Origin: Actinomycetes bacterium
Lineage (GTDB): Bacteria > Actinomycetota > Acidimicrobiia > Acidimicrobiales > Palsa-688
Length of the DNA stretch: 64,000 nucleotides
Reading direction: 5' to 3'
NCBI GenBank assembly: GCA_021809105.1
Contig: JAKBAM010000001.1
Span: 62,001-126,000 of the forward strand
The notes beneath the pieces were generated by a model, which was not told the DNA's origin, made no database searches, and was given only the letters and a program-made list of their open reading frames with translations. Below, piece by piece: positions 33,647 through 41,828 of this stretch. Every line of letters begins with the position of its first letter. Position 1 is the first letter of the stretch. Made by a program: the position numbers and the translations under genes.

Positions 33647-33654
33647 CAGGTCAA
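33625..33654 (-). promoter_or_regulatory. Candidate promoter of the dcw operon
   Basis: On the minus strand TTGACC (33649-33654), an 18-base spacer, then TAGAGT (33625-33630). This is a good match to a vegetative promoter. The leader to the mraZ GTG at 33564 would be about 55 bases. Confidence 0.55.
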
Positions 33655-33832
33655 CCATTCCCCCCACCGGCCGCCTCCCGACCCCAAATCCGGGCCGGCC
33701 GAGGGGGATGGCGCGAGCCAGGAGCACCGTCGGTAGCCAGGCGCGTCGAATGGAGCCGCTCGGGGCGGCGCCAGCCTTCGCTGCTGTTCGCGCCGGGGGG
33801 GCTGCTACGAAACCCCCCTGCCGGCGCGTCGA

Positions 33833-34582
33833 TCAACGAGTCGAGGGAAGGTCTCTCACTCGAGAGCTGCCGGCACGATCGCGATCCTGGCGTCCCAAGC
33901 CGGCGATGAAGGCCTCCAGCGCCGCCGCTGCCCCTTCGGCGCCCACGCCGGCTGCCACACCTGCCAGGTCCCGGCCTCCCTGCGCCCTGTCCTCCTCGTC
34001 GAGGTGGAGCACATCCAACAACTCCGCCGGTGCCCACTCCACGAGCAGAGCGCACTGGAACAGCGCTCCAGCTCGCGTGCGCCGCTGGGACACGCCTAGC
34101 ACCTTCCGGCCGCGCACGGTCACCTCGCCCGGGCCGAGTCCAGCGAAGCACACGCGGTCCGACCACGCGGTGCGAACCAACGATCCCCGCCACACCTGCG
34201 CTCCAGGGCACCCCGACGCCGCCAGCGCATTGGCCCACTGATCACCGAGCCACCACCCGGCCCGCCCCACATCCGCCAGCCACAGGGGATCGACCGCCGG
34301 CACCACCACATCCACCCACACCAAGTCGCAAGGCCCGACCATCACAGCCGAGCCACCGCTGCGCCGCCGCGCGGCCTGGATGCCGGCCGCCGCCAACCTC
34401 GACCGGTCGAGCACAACATCCGACTGCGTGCTGCCGATCACGACACACCGATTGACGGGCTCCATCACCCGCACCGCTCGGGCCGACGGGACGAGCCCCG
34501 ACACCAGAGACTCCGAGGAGGCTTGCAAGTCGGCGACTCGACCGCGCAACGTGGCGACTGGCCACCCCGGTGTAGCGATCAC
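33833..34582 (-). CDS. Lipoate-protein ligase A family protein
   Basis: 249 residues. The LplA-type fold is recognisable from RRRSGGSAVMVGPCDLVWVD (the lipoyl-binding loop RRxSGGGAV) and KVLGVSQRRTRAGALFQCAL, where the Lys of the KxxG element is the family's conserved active-site lysine. LplA enzymes attach lipoate or octanoate to 2-oxoacid dehydrogenases or GcvH. The second loop glycine is Ser here. It could be a ligase, an octanoyltransferase or a related amidotransferase; I cannot choose. The start overlaps the stop of the HNH gene as ATGA. Its 3' end lies 178 bases from the dcw promoter. Confidence 0.7.
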   Translation of the reverse strand: MIATPGWPVATLRGRVADLQASSESLVSGLVPSARAVRVMEPVNRCVVIGSTQSDVVLDRSRLAAAGIQAARRRSGGSAVMVGPCDLVWVDVVVPAVDPLWLADVGRAGWWLGDQWANALAASGCPGAQVWRGSLVRTAWSDRVCFAGLGPGEVTVRGRKVLGVSQRRTRAGALFQCALLVEWAPAELLDVLHLDEEDRAQGGRDLAGVAAGVGAEGAAAALEAFIAGLGRQDRDRAGSSRVRDLPSTR

Positions 34583-35091
34583 GCAGAGAGGCTGGCGGTG
34601 ATGCGCCCTAGATATGGCTCCCAGTCGGGTCGCACCGTACCGCTAGCAGCCAGGATCCAGGTCCGCTCCCGCGGTACGGCAGGAAGGCGCCGCAACTTCA
34701 TGCCACTGTCCTCCAGCAGGCGGTCCCGCTTGGCGGTGTTGCAGGGACGGCATGCCGCGACCACGTTGTCCCATGCATGTGGACCGCCCCTCGATCGAGG
34801 GATCACGTGGTCAATATTCTCTGCCGTCGCCCCGCAGTACTGGCAGGAGTGCCCGTCGCGGGCGAAGACCGCCCGCCGATTCAGAGCGATGCGAGCCTGG
34901 TAGGGAACCCTCACGTAGTAGACCAAGCGCACCACCGACGGTTCCGAGAACCGAACGCGCTCAGCTCGAAACACCCGCTCCGTGTGGTGCACCGCCTCGG
35001 CCTTGGCGTCGATGACCAGCAGCAACGCCCGTCGGCTGGAGACCACGCAGAGCGGCTCATAGGTGGCATTGAGCACGAGCGCCTGCGACAT
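34579..35091 (-). CDS. HNH endonuclease family protein
   Basis: 170 residues. The HNH core is CQYCGATAENIDHVIPRSRGG then WDNVVAACRPCN, giving two CxxC zinc pairs and the His-Asn-His metal site. The N-terminal part (ALVLNATYEPLCVVSSRRAL) is typical of a widespread actinobacterial HNH family. The nuclease domain should bind and cut DNA, but the cellular role of these short chromosomal HNH proteins is not known. It is not linked to a toxin, phage or restriction gene here. It overlaps the lipoate ligase-like gene by 4 bases. Confidence 0.85.
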   Translation of the reverse strand: MSQALVLNATYEPLCVVSSRRALLLVIDAKAEAVHHTERVFRAERVRFSEPSVVRLVYYVRVPYQARIALNRRAVFARDGHSCQYCGATAENIDHVIPRSRGGPHAWDNVVAACRPCNTAKRDRLLEDSGMKLRRLPAVPRERTWILAASGTVRPDWEPYLGRITASLSA

Positions 35092-35218
35092 CTCCGATCG
35101 CTACCGTCCGGCCGCGCGCGCCCGGCACGCCCATGGCGCGCCCGCACCGGCTCGTCGGTCCGCAGCCGGGCTCCTCCCGCCTGCCCACCCTGGTGGGGCC
35201 GCTCGCACGACGCAGACG

Positions 35219-35482
35219 TTACCTCGCCGGGCGGCGCGCACGCCGACACCATTCCAGGTACTTCACCAGGTCCGGGCCGGTCATGCAGACGCCAGCGTCG
35301 CCGTACATTGTCTCGAGGCGAAAGCGTAGGTAGTAGGAGTCGGGCTGCAACCTTGGGGGCCACCGCCGCCACCAGCCCGGCGCGGCCAGCCGCAGCCCGA
35401 CGCGCACAGCGGTGAGCCACAGGTCGGGACGTCGCCCAACAGAGACGACCGCAGCGCGATCGACCGCGATGATGCTCTTCAT
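35219..35482 (-). CDS. Small protein of unknown function coupled to the ROK kinase
   Basis: 87 residues from ATG 35482, which overlaps the ROK gene stop by 4 bases (ATGA), so it should be made together with the kinase. The sequence is basic and aromatic-rich: RPDLWLTAVRVGLRLAAPGW, then DSYYLRFRLETMYGD and LVKYLEWCRRARRP. No signal peptide or certain membrane helix is present. Small proteins of this kind (WWRR, YLRFRL, YLEWCR) seem to recur in actinobacteria, but I do not recognise a named family or function. Confidence 0.65.
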   Translation of the reverse strand: MKSIIAVDRAAVVSVGRRPDLWLTAVRVGLRLAAPGWWRRWPPRLQPDSYYLRFRLETMYGDAGVCMTGPDLVKYLEWCRRARRPAR

Positions 35483-36351
35483 GCCAGCAACCCCAGACGG
35501 CCGGTCCCGCGCCAGGCAACAGCAGCCGCCCCGACAAGAGGCCCGTCGGCGCCGAGACCGCTGGGCACGATGCGGCAATCGGCCGAAAAGCGCAGGCGGG
35601 CCCGACGGCCGATCTCCTCCTGTGCTGCCGAAAAGAACGGTTCGCCGTAGCCCAGCGCCACCGATCCGGCCACCGTTACGAGGCGCAGGTCCAGGAGGTT
35701 GGCCACCGAGGCAACCGCACGACCGACGAGGGTACCGGTACGCCGGCGCACTACGGCTGCGGCGGCCGCTGCCGGGGCGCCGGTGATGGCTGCGATGCTC
35801 GTGCCGGACGCCTCTGCCTCCAGGCAGCCGACTCCTCCGCACGTGCAGCGGCGACCGTCGGGTTCGACGACGACGTGGCCGATGTGGCCGGCATTACCTG
35901 TGTTCCCGTCGAGGAGGCGGCCGTCGAGGATGATCCCGCCACCCACTCCCGTGGATACGACCATCGATAGGAACGCTCGGCAGCCGACCGCCACGCCCCG
36001 CCAACCCTCGGCGAGGGCCAAGGCTTTGGCGTCGTTATCGACACCCGTCGGCAGGCCTGTGTGATCGGCCAGGCGTTGGCGCAACGGGAAGTCCCGCCAC
36101 CCGGCGATGTTGAGGGGCGACACCCGTTCCCCACCTCCTAGCATCGGACCCCCGCAGCCGACACCACACGCCTCGGCCCCGGGAGGCACCCGGTCCAGCA
36201 ACCCTACGAGCGCGTCCCACACCTGCTCTCCGCTCCCGCCGGGCGGGGTGGCCACCCGGTCCCTCCACTCGAGGCGGCCCTCCTCGTCGACCAGCCCCGC
36301 TGCGATCTTGGTGCCGCCGATGTCGACGGCCAGGACAGTCGGCGATGCCAT
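35479..36351 (-). CDS. ROK family sugar kinase (glucokinase-like)
   Basis: 290 residues. The ATP-binding phosphate loop VDIGGTKIAAGLVD is at the N-terminus. The catalytic block is TGLPTGVDNDAKALALAEGW, and the ROK signature with its zinc site is GHIGHVVVEPDGRRCTCGGV followed by GCLE. No helix-turn-helix precedes the fold, so it is an enzyme rather than a ROK repressor. Glucose or N-acetylmannosamine/glucosamine phosphorylation is likely; the substrate cannot be fixed from sequence. It is divergent from the moxR gene, with a TACGGT element eight bases before its ATG. Confidence 0.88.
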   Translation of the reverse strand: MASPTVLAVDIGGTKIAAGLVDEEGRLEWRDRVATPPGGSGEQVWDALVGLLDRVPPGAEACGVGCGGPMLGGGERVSPLNIAGWRDFPLRQRLADHTGLPTGVDNDAKALALAEGWRGVAVGCRAFLSMVVSTGVGGGIILDGRLLDGNTGNAGHIGHVVVEPDGRRCTCGGVGCLEAEASGTSIAAITGAPAAAAAAVVRRRTGTLVGRAVASVANLLDLRLVTVAGSVALGYGEPFFSAAQEEIGRRARLRFSADCRIVPSGLGADGPLVGAAAVAWRGTGRLGLLA

Positions 36352-36359
36352 GCCCTGGC

Positions 36360-36365
36360 ACCGTA
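36360..36365 (-). promoter_or_regulatory. Candidate -10 element of the ROK kinase gene
   Basis: TACGGT on the minus strand, 8 bases before ATG 36351. It fits TANNNT and a leader of about 1-2 bases. Confidence 0.35.
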
Positions 36366-36447
36366 GCGCCGCTCATTCCGCGACCAAAGGCGTAGGCGGG
36401 GGCGGCCGCTACGCTACGGCAGAGGCGTAACCGTGGGAGGGCCTTGC

Positions 36448-37425
36448 GTGGCGACACAACAGACGGCGGGCGACGCTCCCGTCGGTCGGTTTGCCGGGCT
36501 CTTCGACGCGGTGGTCGCCAACGTCGCCCGCGTGATCCAAGGCAAAGAGGAAGCGACCAGGCTCGCGCTCGTTTGCATCGCGGCGCAGGGGCATCTGCTG
36601 ATAGAGGACGTACCCGGCGTGGGCAAGACAACTCTTGCCAAAGCGTTGGCCCGTTCTTTCGGGCTGGAGTGGCGGCGCATCCAGTTCACCCCCGACCTCC
36701 TGCCGTCCGACGTCACCGGGGCGAGCGTCTGGGACCGCAACAGCGGGAAGTTCACATTCCGGCCGGGCGGCATCTTCGCCAACGTCGTCCTCGGTGACGA
36801 GATCAACCGTGCGTCGCCGAAGACGCAATCCGCCCTTCTCGAGGCGATGGAGGAGCGCCAGGTGACAGTGGACGCCACGACCTACCAGTTGCCGGCGCCG
36901 TTCCTCGTGATGGCCACCCAGAACCCCGCCGACCACGAGGGGACCTATCCGCTACCCGAGAGCCAGCTCGACCGCTTCTTGCTCCGGGTTCGGATGGGAT
37001 ACCCCGACCGGGGAGCCGAGATTGCCATGCTCGACCACCAGGCCCACGGCCCGAGCGTGGACGACCTCGACGCTGTCGTCGGCACCGATGCCGTCGCGAC
37101 CATGGTCGCCCTGGCCAACCGCATCCATGTGGCAGCGCCCCTCAAGGGCTACATAGTCGACCTGGCCGCTGCCACCCGGCGCCATCCGAGCCTGTCTCTC
37201 GGCATGTCGCCACGCGCCGCTCTGGCTCTCCAGCGAGCAGCGCGCGCCCTTGCCGCCGCCTGCGGGCGAGACTACGCCACGCCTGACGACGTCAAGACCC
37301 TCATTGGCCCGGTCCTGGCCCACCGGATGGTGCTCTCCCCCGAAGCCGCCATCGGCGGCGGAGGGATGTCCGACATCCTGGCGGAGGTGCTCAGGTCGGT
37401 ACCCGTGCCGAGTGGCCGCGGCTAG
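36448..37425 (+). CDS. MoxR family AAA+ ATPase
   Basis: 325 residues from GTG 36448, preceded by GGGAGGG. The Walker A is IEDVPGVGKTTLAKAL, Walker B is VVLGDEINRASPKTQSALLEAM, and sensor 1 follows in FLVMATQNP. The MoxR block YPLPESQLDRFLLR is present. MoxR proteins work as chaperones in metal or cofactor insertion and usually pair with DUF58 and VWA proteins. This one is the first gene of a moxR-DUF58-transglutaminase operon. Such operons are thought to support an envelope or proteolytic complex, but the substrate is unknown. Confidence 0.92.
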   Translation: MATQQTAGDAPVGRFAGLFDAVVANVARVIQGKEEATRLALVCIAAQGHLLIEDVPGVGKTTLAKALARSFGLEWRRIQFTPDLLPSDVTGASVWDRNSGKFTFRPGGIFANVVLGDEINRASPKTQSALLEAMEERQVTVDATTYQLPAPFLVMATQNPADHEGTYPLPESQLDRFLLRVRMGYPDRGAEIAMLDHQAHGPSVDDLDAVVGTDAVATMVALANRIHVAAPLKGYIVDLAAATRRHPSLSLGMSPRAALALQRAARALAAACGRDYATPDDVKTLIGPVLAHRMVLSPEAAIGGGGMSDILAEVLRSVPVPSGRG

Positions 37426-37432
37426 AGGCCGC

Positions 37433-38626
37433 GTGCTCACGCGTCGAGGCTGGACCCTGGTCGGCTCTGCGGCGCTGCTCATCGTCGCTGGAGCTCTGGT
37501 GGGCATTGAGGAGCTTTACGCCTTGGCTGGCGCAGCGCTGGTCCTCGTTGCTGCCGCCTACGCCTGGGTCCATGGACGGAGCTGGGATCTTTCCGCCGAG
37601 CGAAAGTTGCCATCGCGGGTGGCGGCCGGATGCGAGGCTCGCGTCGAGCTGCGCGTCCGAAACAGGCGGCCGCAGATTTCCCCCGTCGTCACGCTCCGAG
37701 ACCCTTTCGGCGGTGGCCGGCGGGCGGCCAGCTTCCTGGTCGCCCCCCTCCGCGCCGGCCAGGTGGACCACGGCGCCTACCGGCTGCCGACCGCTCAGCG
37801 AGGAATCTTCACGCTGGGCCCATTGGAGCTGAGCCTGAAAGACCCCTTTGGGCTGGCGACCTACAGACGCACCGGGGCGCCCGCATCGACCCTGACAATC
37901 CATCCTCACATCGACGTCATCCCGGCGCCGCCATTAGGCGCTGGGACCGATGCCCGACCCGGCCACGGGCGCCCGCGCCTCGGGGCGCAGGGGGACGAGT
38001 TCTACGCGCTGCGCGACTATCGCACCGGCGACGACCTGCGGCGAGTCCATTGGGCGGCCACCGCCCGCAACGACCAACTGATGATCCGCCAGGAGGAGAC
38101 CACTCATCGGGGCCGGATCACCGTAGCAATGGACCTTCGGGACCATGCCTGGCGCCCGGCCGCCCTGGAGACCGCCCTCTCGGCCGCAGCCAGCGTCGCC
38201 GCCGCTGGTGCCCGAGCCGGAGTCGACGTCCGCCTGGTCCACACGGGCGGCTTGGACACAGGGTTCGCTGGCCGACGGCACCACACTGCCGTCCTCGACG
38301 AGCTGGCTCTCGCCGCTACCCACCCGGATGCCGGCGAACCGCTCGCTCGCCAACTGCGGCGCGGGTTGGGGGATGACTCCGGCACGGTTGTGGCCTTCAC
38401 CTCGGACGCGGCGGACGACAGTGAGCTGGTCGCATTGTCACGGGCTTCCGGACGGCGAGGCAGCACCACCCTCGTGGTCATCGAGCGAGAACGAGATCCG
38501 GGGGTGCCCTCGCCGGCCACGGACCACTTCGGCTTCGCAGTGGTCTGGGTCGCGGCCGGAGCCGCATTCGCACCAGCATGGTGCCGGGCTATCGGTTCGG
38601 CCCGGAACAGGGAGTCGGGTAGCTGA
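37433..38626 (+). CDS. DUF58 domain membrane protein
   Basis: 397 residues from GTG 37433, 7 bases after the moxR stop; AGAGG lies just upstream and overlaps the stop. Two adjoining membrane helices (about 9-45) are followed by a beta-rich domain (VAAGCEARVELRVRNRRP) and the DUF58 core: DEFYALRDYRTGDDLRRVHW then ATARNDQLMIRQEE. A VWA-like fold follows (ITVAMDLRDHAW). DUF58 proteins almost always follow moxR genes and are believed to be their partner. GTG 37412 would overlap moxR and has no ribosome site. Confidence 0.85.
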   Translation: MLTRRGWTLVGSAALLIVAGALVGIEELYALAGAALVLVAAAYAWVHGRSWDLSAERKLPSRVAAGCEARVELRVRNRRPQISPVVTLRDPFGGGRRAASFLVAPLRAGQVDHGAYRLPTAQRGIFTLGPLELSLKDPFGLATYRRTGAPASTLTIHPHIDVIPAPPLGAGTDARPGHGRPRLGAQGDEFYALRDYRTGDDLRRVHWAATARNDQLMIRQEETTHRGRITVAMDLRDHAWRPAALETALSAAASVAAAGARAGVDVRLVHTGGLDTGFAGRRHHTAVLDELALAATHPDAGEPLARQLRRGLGDDSGTVVAFTSDAADDSELVALSRASGRRGSTTLVVIERERDPGVPSPATDHFGFAVVWVAAGAAFAPAWCRAIGSARNRESGS

Positions 38627-38627
38627 G

Positions 38628-41033
38628 GTGGGCGAGCCAAAAGGCCACTCCGGCATGGTGACCGCCCTCCCTCCGACGCTCCCTTCGGTAGGGCACCGAC
38701 CGAACATCCCGCCAGAGGCAGCCCAGCGCTCGAGGGACGGCGACTGGAGCTCGGCCGCCGGCGGCACGGCGGTGGCGACCCTGGCCTTGGCGGCGCTGAC
38801 CATTGCCTCGGCCGCCGGATTCGCCCGGGTGTTCTCTGGCGCGGGATGGCTGCTACCGGTGTTCGGGACGGCCGTTGGCAGCCTTGCCGTCTCCTGGGTG
38901 ACCAGACGCAGTCGGTTGCACGCCGTGGCCGCGGCTGTCGTGGACCTAGCCGCAATCGCCATGCTCACGATCTGGACGGTGGTGCCTTCCTCGACGCGCT
39001 TCGGCCTCCCTCTGGCGCACACGTGGAGAGCTGTCGGCGCAGCCCTGACCCAGCTACAGCAAAGCTTCTCCGCCACGGTGGCACCGGTGCCCGTCACGCC
39101 CGGCTTCCTCCTCCTCGCTGTAGCCGGGACGGGGGTGGTTGCCGTACTCGGCGACTGGCTCGCGATACGGGCGCGATCCGCCCTCCAGGGAGCCTTCCCG
39201 GCACTATTCCTCTTCGTCGTGTGCAGCGCGGCCGGGACCCCGCGAGGCAGGACGTGGGCCGCCCCCCTCTTCGTTGGGGGGGTGTTGCTCCACCTGCTGG
39301 CGCATCGAGTCACCATCGGCCGGGCCGGCGAGGTCTATTTCGCCAACCGCTCAGCGGGGGTTACGCGCTGGACCATCGCGGTGGGGGTGGCAACCTCTGC
39401 CACTGCGGTGATAGCCGCGCTCCTGCTCGCGCCGGCGCTGGCAGCCGCCAATGGCCATGGCGTCCTCGGCTGGAAGGGCGAGGGCCCTGGATGGGCAGGC
39501 GGCAACCGCGAGGTCCCGAGCCCCATCGTCGACTTGCAAACTCGGCTCATCACGAAGTCCGCGACCGAGGTGTTCACGGTGCGCAGCCCGGTTCCGTCCT
39601 ACTGGCGACTGACCTCATTGGATCAGTTCAACGGTGTCCAATGGCAGTCCACGGACTCCTACGTCGGCGTGCGCGGGCATCTGCCGGGCGTGCGGCCGGC
39701 GACACCCGGTACCCGCCAGGTGGCCCAGGACTTCCACATCGAGGCGCTCGATTCGATTTGGATGCCGACCGCCTTCTCGCCAGAAGCGATCGACGGTGGG
39801 GGCCAAGTCAGCTGGGACCCAATCTCTGGCAGTCTCCTGGGCGCGAAGGCAACCTCCAACGGCCTCGACTACCACCTCACCTCTCTTCAGTACCTGTCCA
39901 CCGTCACGGCGAGCGAACTGGCCTCGGCGCCGAGCCCGCCCGCCGACGCCACCACCGCCCATTACCTCCAACTGCCGGCGTCAGTGCCACCTCGCGTCCG
40001 CTCCCTGGCAAAGGCCATCACCGCAGGTGCGCACACCGAATACGCGAAGGCGCTGGCGCTGCAGAACTACTTCATCGACAACCCCGCCTTCAGCTACAGC
40101 CTCGAGCCCCCGAGCGACGGCTACGGCATTGACGCTCTGACCACCTTCTTGTTCCAGACCAAGCAGGGCTACTGCCAGCAGTTCGCCGGGGCCTACGCCG
40201 TGCTGGCACGGGCCGCGGGGCTACCGACGAGGCTAGCTGTCGGATTCACCACCGGCGAGGCCACCGGGCCGGACACCTACCAAGTTCGCGACGCGGACGC
40301 CCACACCTGGCCGGAGGTCTACTTCGGCAAGGCGATCGGTTGGTTACCCTTCGAGCCGACGAAAGGTGGTGGCTTCAGCATCCCCGGCGCCACTGCCTAC
40401 ACCGGGAACACCGCTCGCAGCGGCGCTGGATCGCCACAACCGAGCACAGTCACGACGCCCACCACCCTCGGCTCAGCCGTAGCCAAGCCCCCCGCCCACA
40501 CCCTGCCCTCGGATCCTTCCTCGTCGCCGACGGCGGCGGTCGGTGTGCACCACGGCTCGTCCCGAGCGAGCCTCTTGTGGATTGGCGCGGCGCTGGTGGT
40601 GCTTTTGGCCTGGCTCGCCGCCAACGGGCTCGGGCGGCGCCTTCGTTGGTGGCGGCGGAGAAATCGGGCACTCGGCGCTGCCCGCGTCTTGGTGGCGTGG
40701 GCAGAGGTACACGAACTTCTGGCATGGTGGGGATGTCGCCACCGGGCCGACGAGACGCCGACGGAGCTCGCAGAGCGAGCGACCCGTTGGCTGAAGCCCA
40801 TGCTCGGAGATCACCCTGCGCTGGCCCTCCTTCGGCACCTCGCCGCCGCGGCCACCGCCGCGTCCTACGGCAGGGACGAGCCGGCTCCTGCGGCCATCGA
40901 GGCCGCAATCGACGACGAGCGCATCCTGGAGGAGATGCTGGTGAGAGCAGCCCCCCGCTCCCGCCACCTGGCACGCTTCGTGGATCCCCGCCTGGCGTGG
41001 AGGTCGCCGCCGATGGCGCCGGAAGGCTTGTAG
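38628..41033 (+). CDS. Transglutaminase-like membrane protein (DUF3488/TgpA type)
   Basis: About 801 residues. Roughly six membrane helices (about 45-280) precede a large extracytoplasmic region. The transglutaminase core has the catalytic Cys in KQGYCQQFAGAYAVLARAAG (near 514) and the His in DADAHTWPEVYF (near 558), followed by the block GWLPFEPTKGG. A Ser/Thr/Pro linker leads to one more membrane helix (LLWIGAALVVLLAWLAANG) and a C-terminal DUF4129-like cytoplasmic helical domain. It should be a membrane-bound protease, peptidase or cross-linking enzyme of the envelope. The start may be GTG 38628 or ATG 38655. Confidence 0.85.
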   Translation: MGEPKGHSGMVTALPPTLPSVGHRPNIPPEAAQRSRDGDWSSAAGGTAVATLALAALTIASAAGFARVFSGAGWLLPVFGTAVGSLAVSWVTRRSRLHAVAAAVVDLAAIAMLTIWTVVPSSTRFGLPLAHTWRAVGAALTQLQQSFSATVAPVPVTPGFLLLAVAGTGVVAVLGDWLAIRARSALQGAFPALFLFVVCSAAGTPRGRTWAAPLFVGGVLLHLLAHRVTIGRAGEVYFANRSAGVTRWTIAVGVATSATAVIAALLLAPALAAANGHGVLGWKGEGPGWAGGNREVPSPIVDLQTRLITKSATEVFTVRSPVPSYWRLTSLDQFNGVQWQSTDSYVGVRGHLPGVRPATPGTRQVAQDFHIEALDSIWMPTAFSPEAIDGGGQVSWDPISGSLLGAKATSNGLDYHLTSLQYLSTVTASELASAPSPPADATTAHYLQLPASVPPRVRSLAKAITAGAHTEYAKALALQNYFIDNPAFSYSLEPPSDGYGIDALTTFLFQTKQGYCQQFAGAYAVLARAAGLPTRLAVGFTTGEATGPDTYQVRDADAHTWPEVYFGKAIGWLPFEPTKGGGFSIPGATAYTGNTARSGAGSPQPSTVTTPTTLGSAVAKPPAHTLPSDPSSSPTAAVGVHHGSSRASLLWIGAALVVLLAWLAANGLGRRLRWWRRRNRALGAARVLVAWAEVHELLAWWGCRHRADETPTELAERATRWLKPMLGDHPALALLRHLAAAATAASYGRDEPAPAAIEAAIDDERILEEMLVRAAPRSRHLARFVDPRLAWRSPPMAPEGL

Positions 41034-41037
41034 CGTG

Positions 41038-41052
41038 GCCCCAGGACGGGGC
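41038..41052. terminator. Short hairpin between convergent genes
   Basis: GCCCC-AGGAC-GGGGC forms a 5-bp GC stem between the stop codons of the transglutaminase gene and the DUF3040 gene. It lacks a T-run, so it is at best a weak terminator. Confidence 0.25.
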
Positions 41053-41058
41053 TGGTGC

Positions 41059-41436
41059 TCAGCGGCCGCCGTCGCCGAACCGCCGGCGTAACCGCCGGCG
41101 GGTGTCCTCGATGGACTCCCCCATGGGCCCAGTCTTGATAGACCGCGACAGCTGATCCCACCCGTGGCGGCTCATCCGTCTCAAGTTCTGCGTGAACCAG
41201 ACCGCCGTGGCCACCATGATGGCGAACCCGAAGACGGCCAGCACCCAGCTCGTGGCGAAGGACGCGAGCAAGATGGCGAGGCCCAGGATGAAGCCGAGCG
41301 CCCCCCATCGCAGGTTGCCGGCCAGGTACCGGGGCAGGGTAGTGGAACCGATCCGGCGCGCTGACTCCGGATCCTGAGCATAAAAGCCCTGCTCCATCTG
41401 GTGCAGTATGCGCTGTTCGTCTTCGGAAAGCGGCAC
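41059..41436 (-). CDS. DUF3040 membrane protein
   Basis: 125 residues from GTG 41436, with GAGGGG eight bases upstream. The family N-terminus is PLSEDEQRILHQMEQGFYAQ; two adjoining membrane helices follow (ALGFILGLAILLASF and WVLAVFGFAIMVATAVWF). A basic C-terminal tail ends DTRRRLRRRFGDGGR. DUF3040 proteins are small actinobacterial membrane proteins of unknown function, and one lies near mraZ in Mycobacterium. The 392-base upstream region contains a duplicated inverted repeat that may regulate it. Confidence 0.85.
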   Translation of the reverse strand: MPLSEDEQRILHQMEQGFYAQDPESARRIGSTTLPRYLAGNLRWGALGFILGLAILLASFATSWVLAVFGFAIMVATAVWFTQNLRRMSRHGWDQLSRSIKTGPMGESIEDTRRRLRRRFGDGGR

Positions 41437-41828
41437 TGTTGTACCCCTCGCTTGTGTCTCCCGGTCGGTGAGCCTTAGCCCTCGACTCCAGCCTACGGCA
41501 ACGGATGCCGCTCGGCCCGGCGGCCTGGCCGACCAGAGCCGTGGGATGCATGAGTGGTCACCACCCACGTCAGAAGTGATCAGAAGAGTCGCCTGCGGGC
41601 CCCACCCCACTCCAATCCCGTACAACCGCCAGCAGTTTGGAGTGGAATGCGACGACGGTTCCCCAGTCCAGAGGACAGCAGACCACTCCAAAACGGGGCA
41701 GGCTGAAAGTTCTGGAGTGATTGGGGCACTCGGCTCACCTGGGTGAAGTGCAAGCGAAACCAAGAAGGGGCCGTCATCCGGATCGACTCGAGCGAACGGC
41801 ACCTGCCCTCCCTGCACTGGCGGCGCTA
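41437..41828 (-). promoter_or_regulatory. Upstream region of the DUF3040 gene with a duplicated inverted repeat
   Basis: 392 bases without a supportable gene between dinB and the DUF3040 gene. Four copies of the heptamer CACTCCA/TGGAGTG form two inward-facing pairs (41608-41644 and 41684-41719). The rest shows no clear promoter or terminator to my eye. Confidence 0.5.
41607..41719 (-). repeat. Two copies of an inverted repeat, CACTCCA ... TGGAGTG
   Basis: First pair: CCACTCCAA at 41607-41615 and TTGGAGTGG at 41637-41645, a perfect 9-base inverted repeat around 21 bases. Second pair: CCACTCCAA at 41683-41691 and TGGAGTG at 41713-41719, around 21 bases. The right arms are preceded by AGTT in both copies, so the unit seems duplicated. 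Each could bind a dimeric regulator or fold as an RNA stem-loop. Confidence 0.55.
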
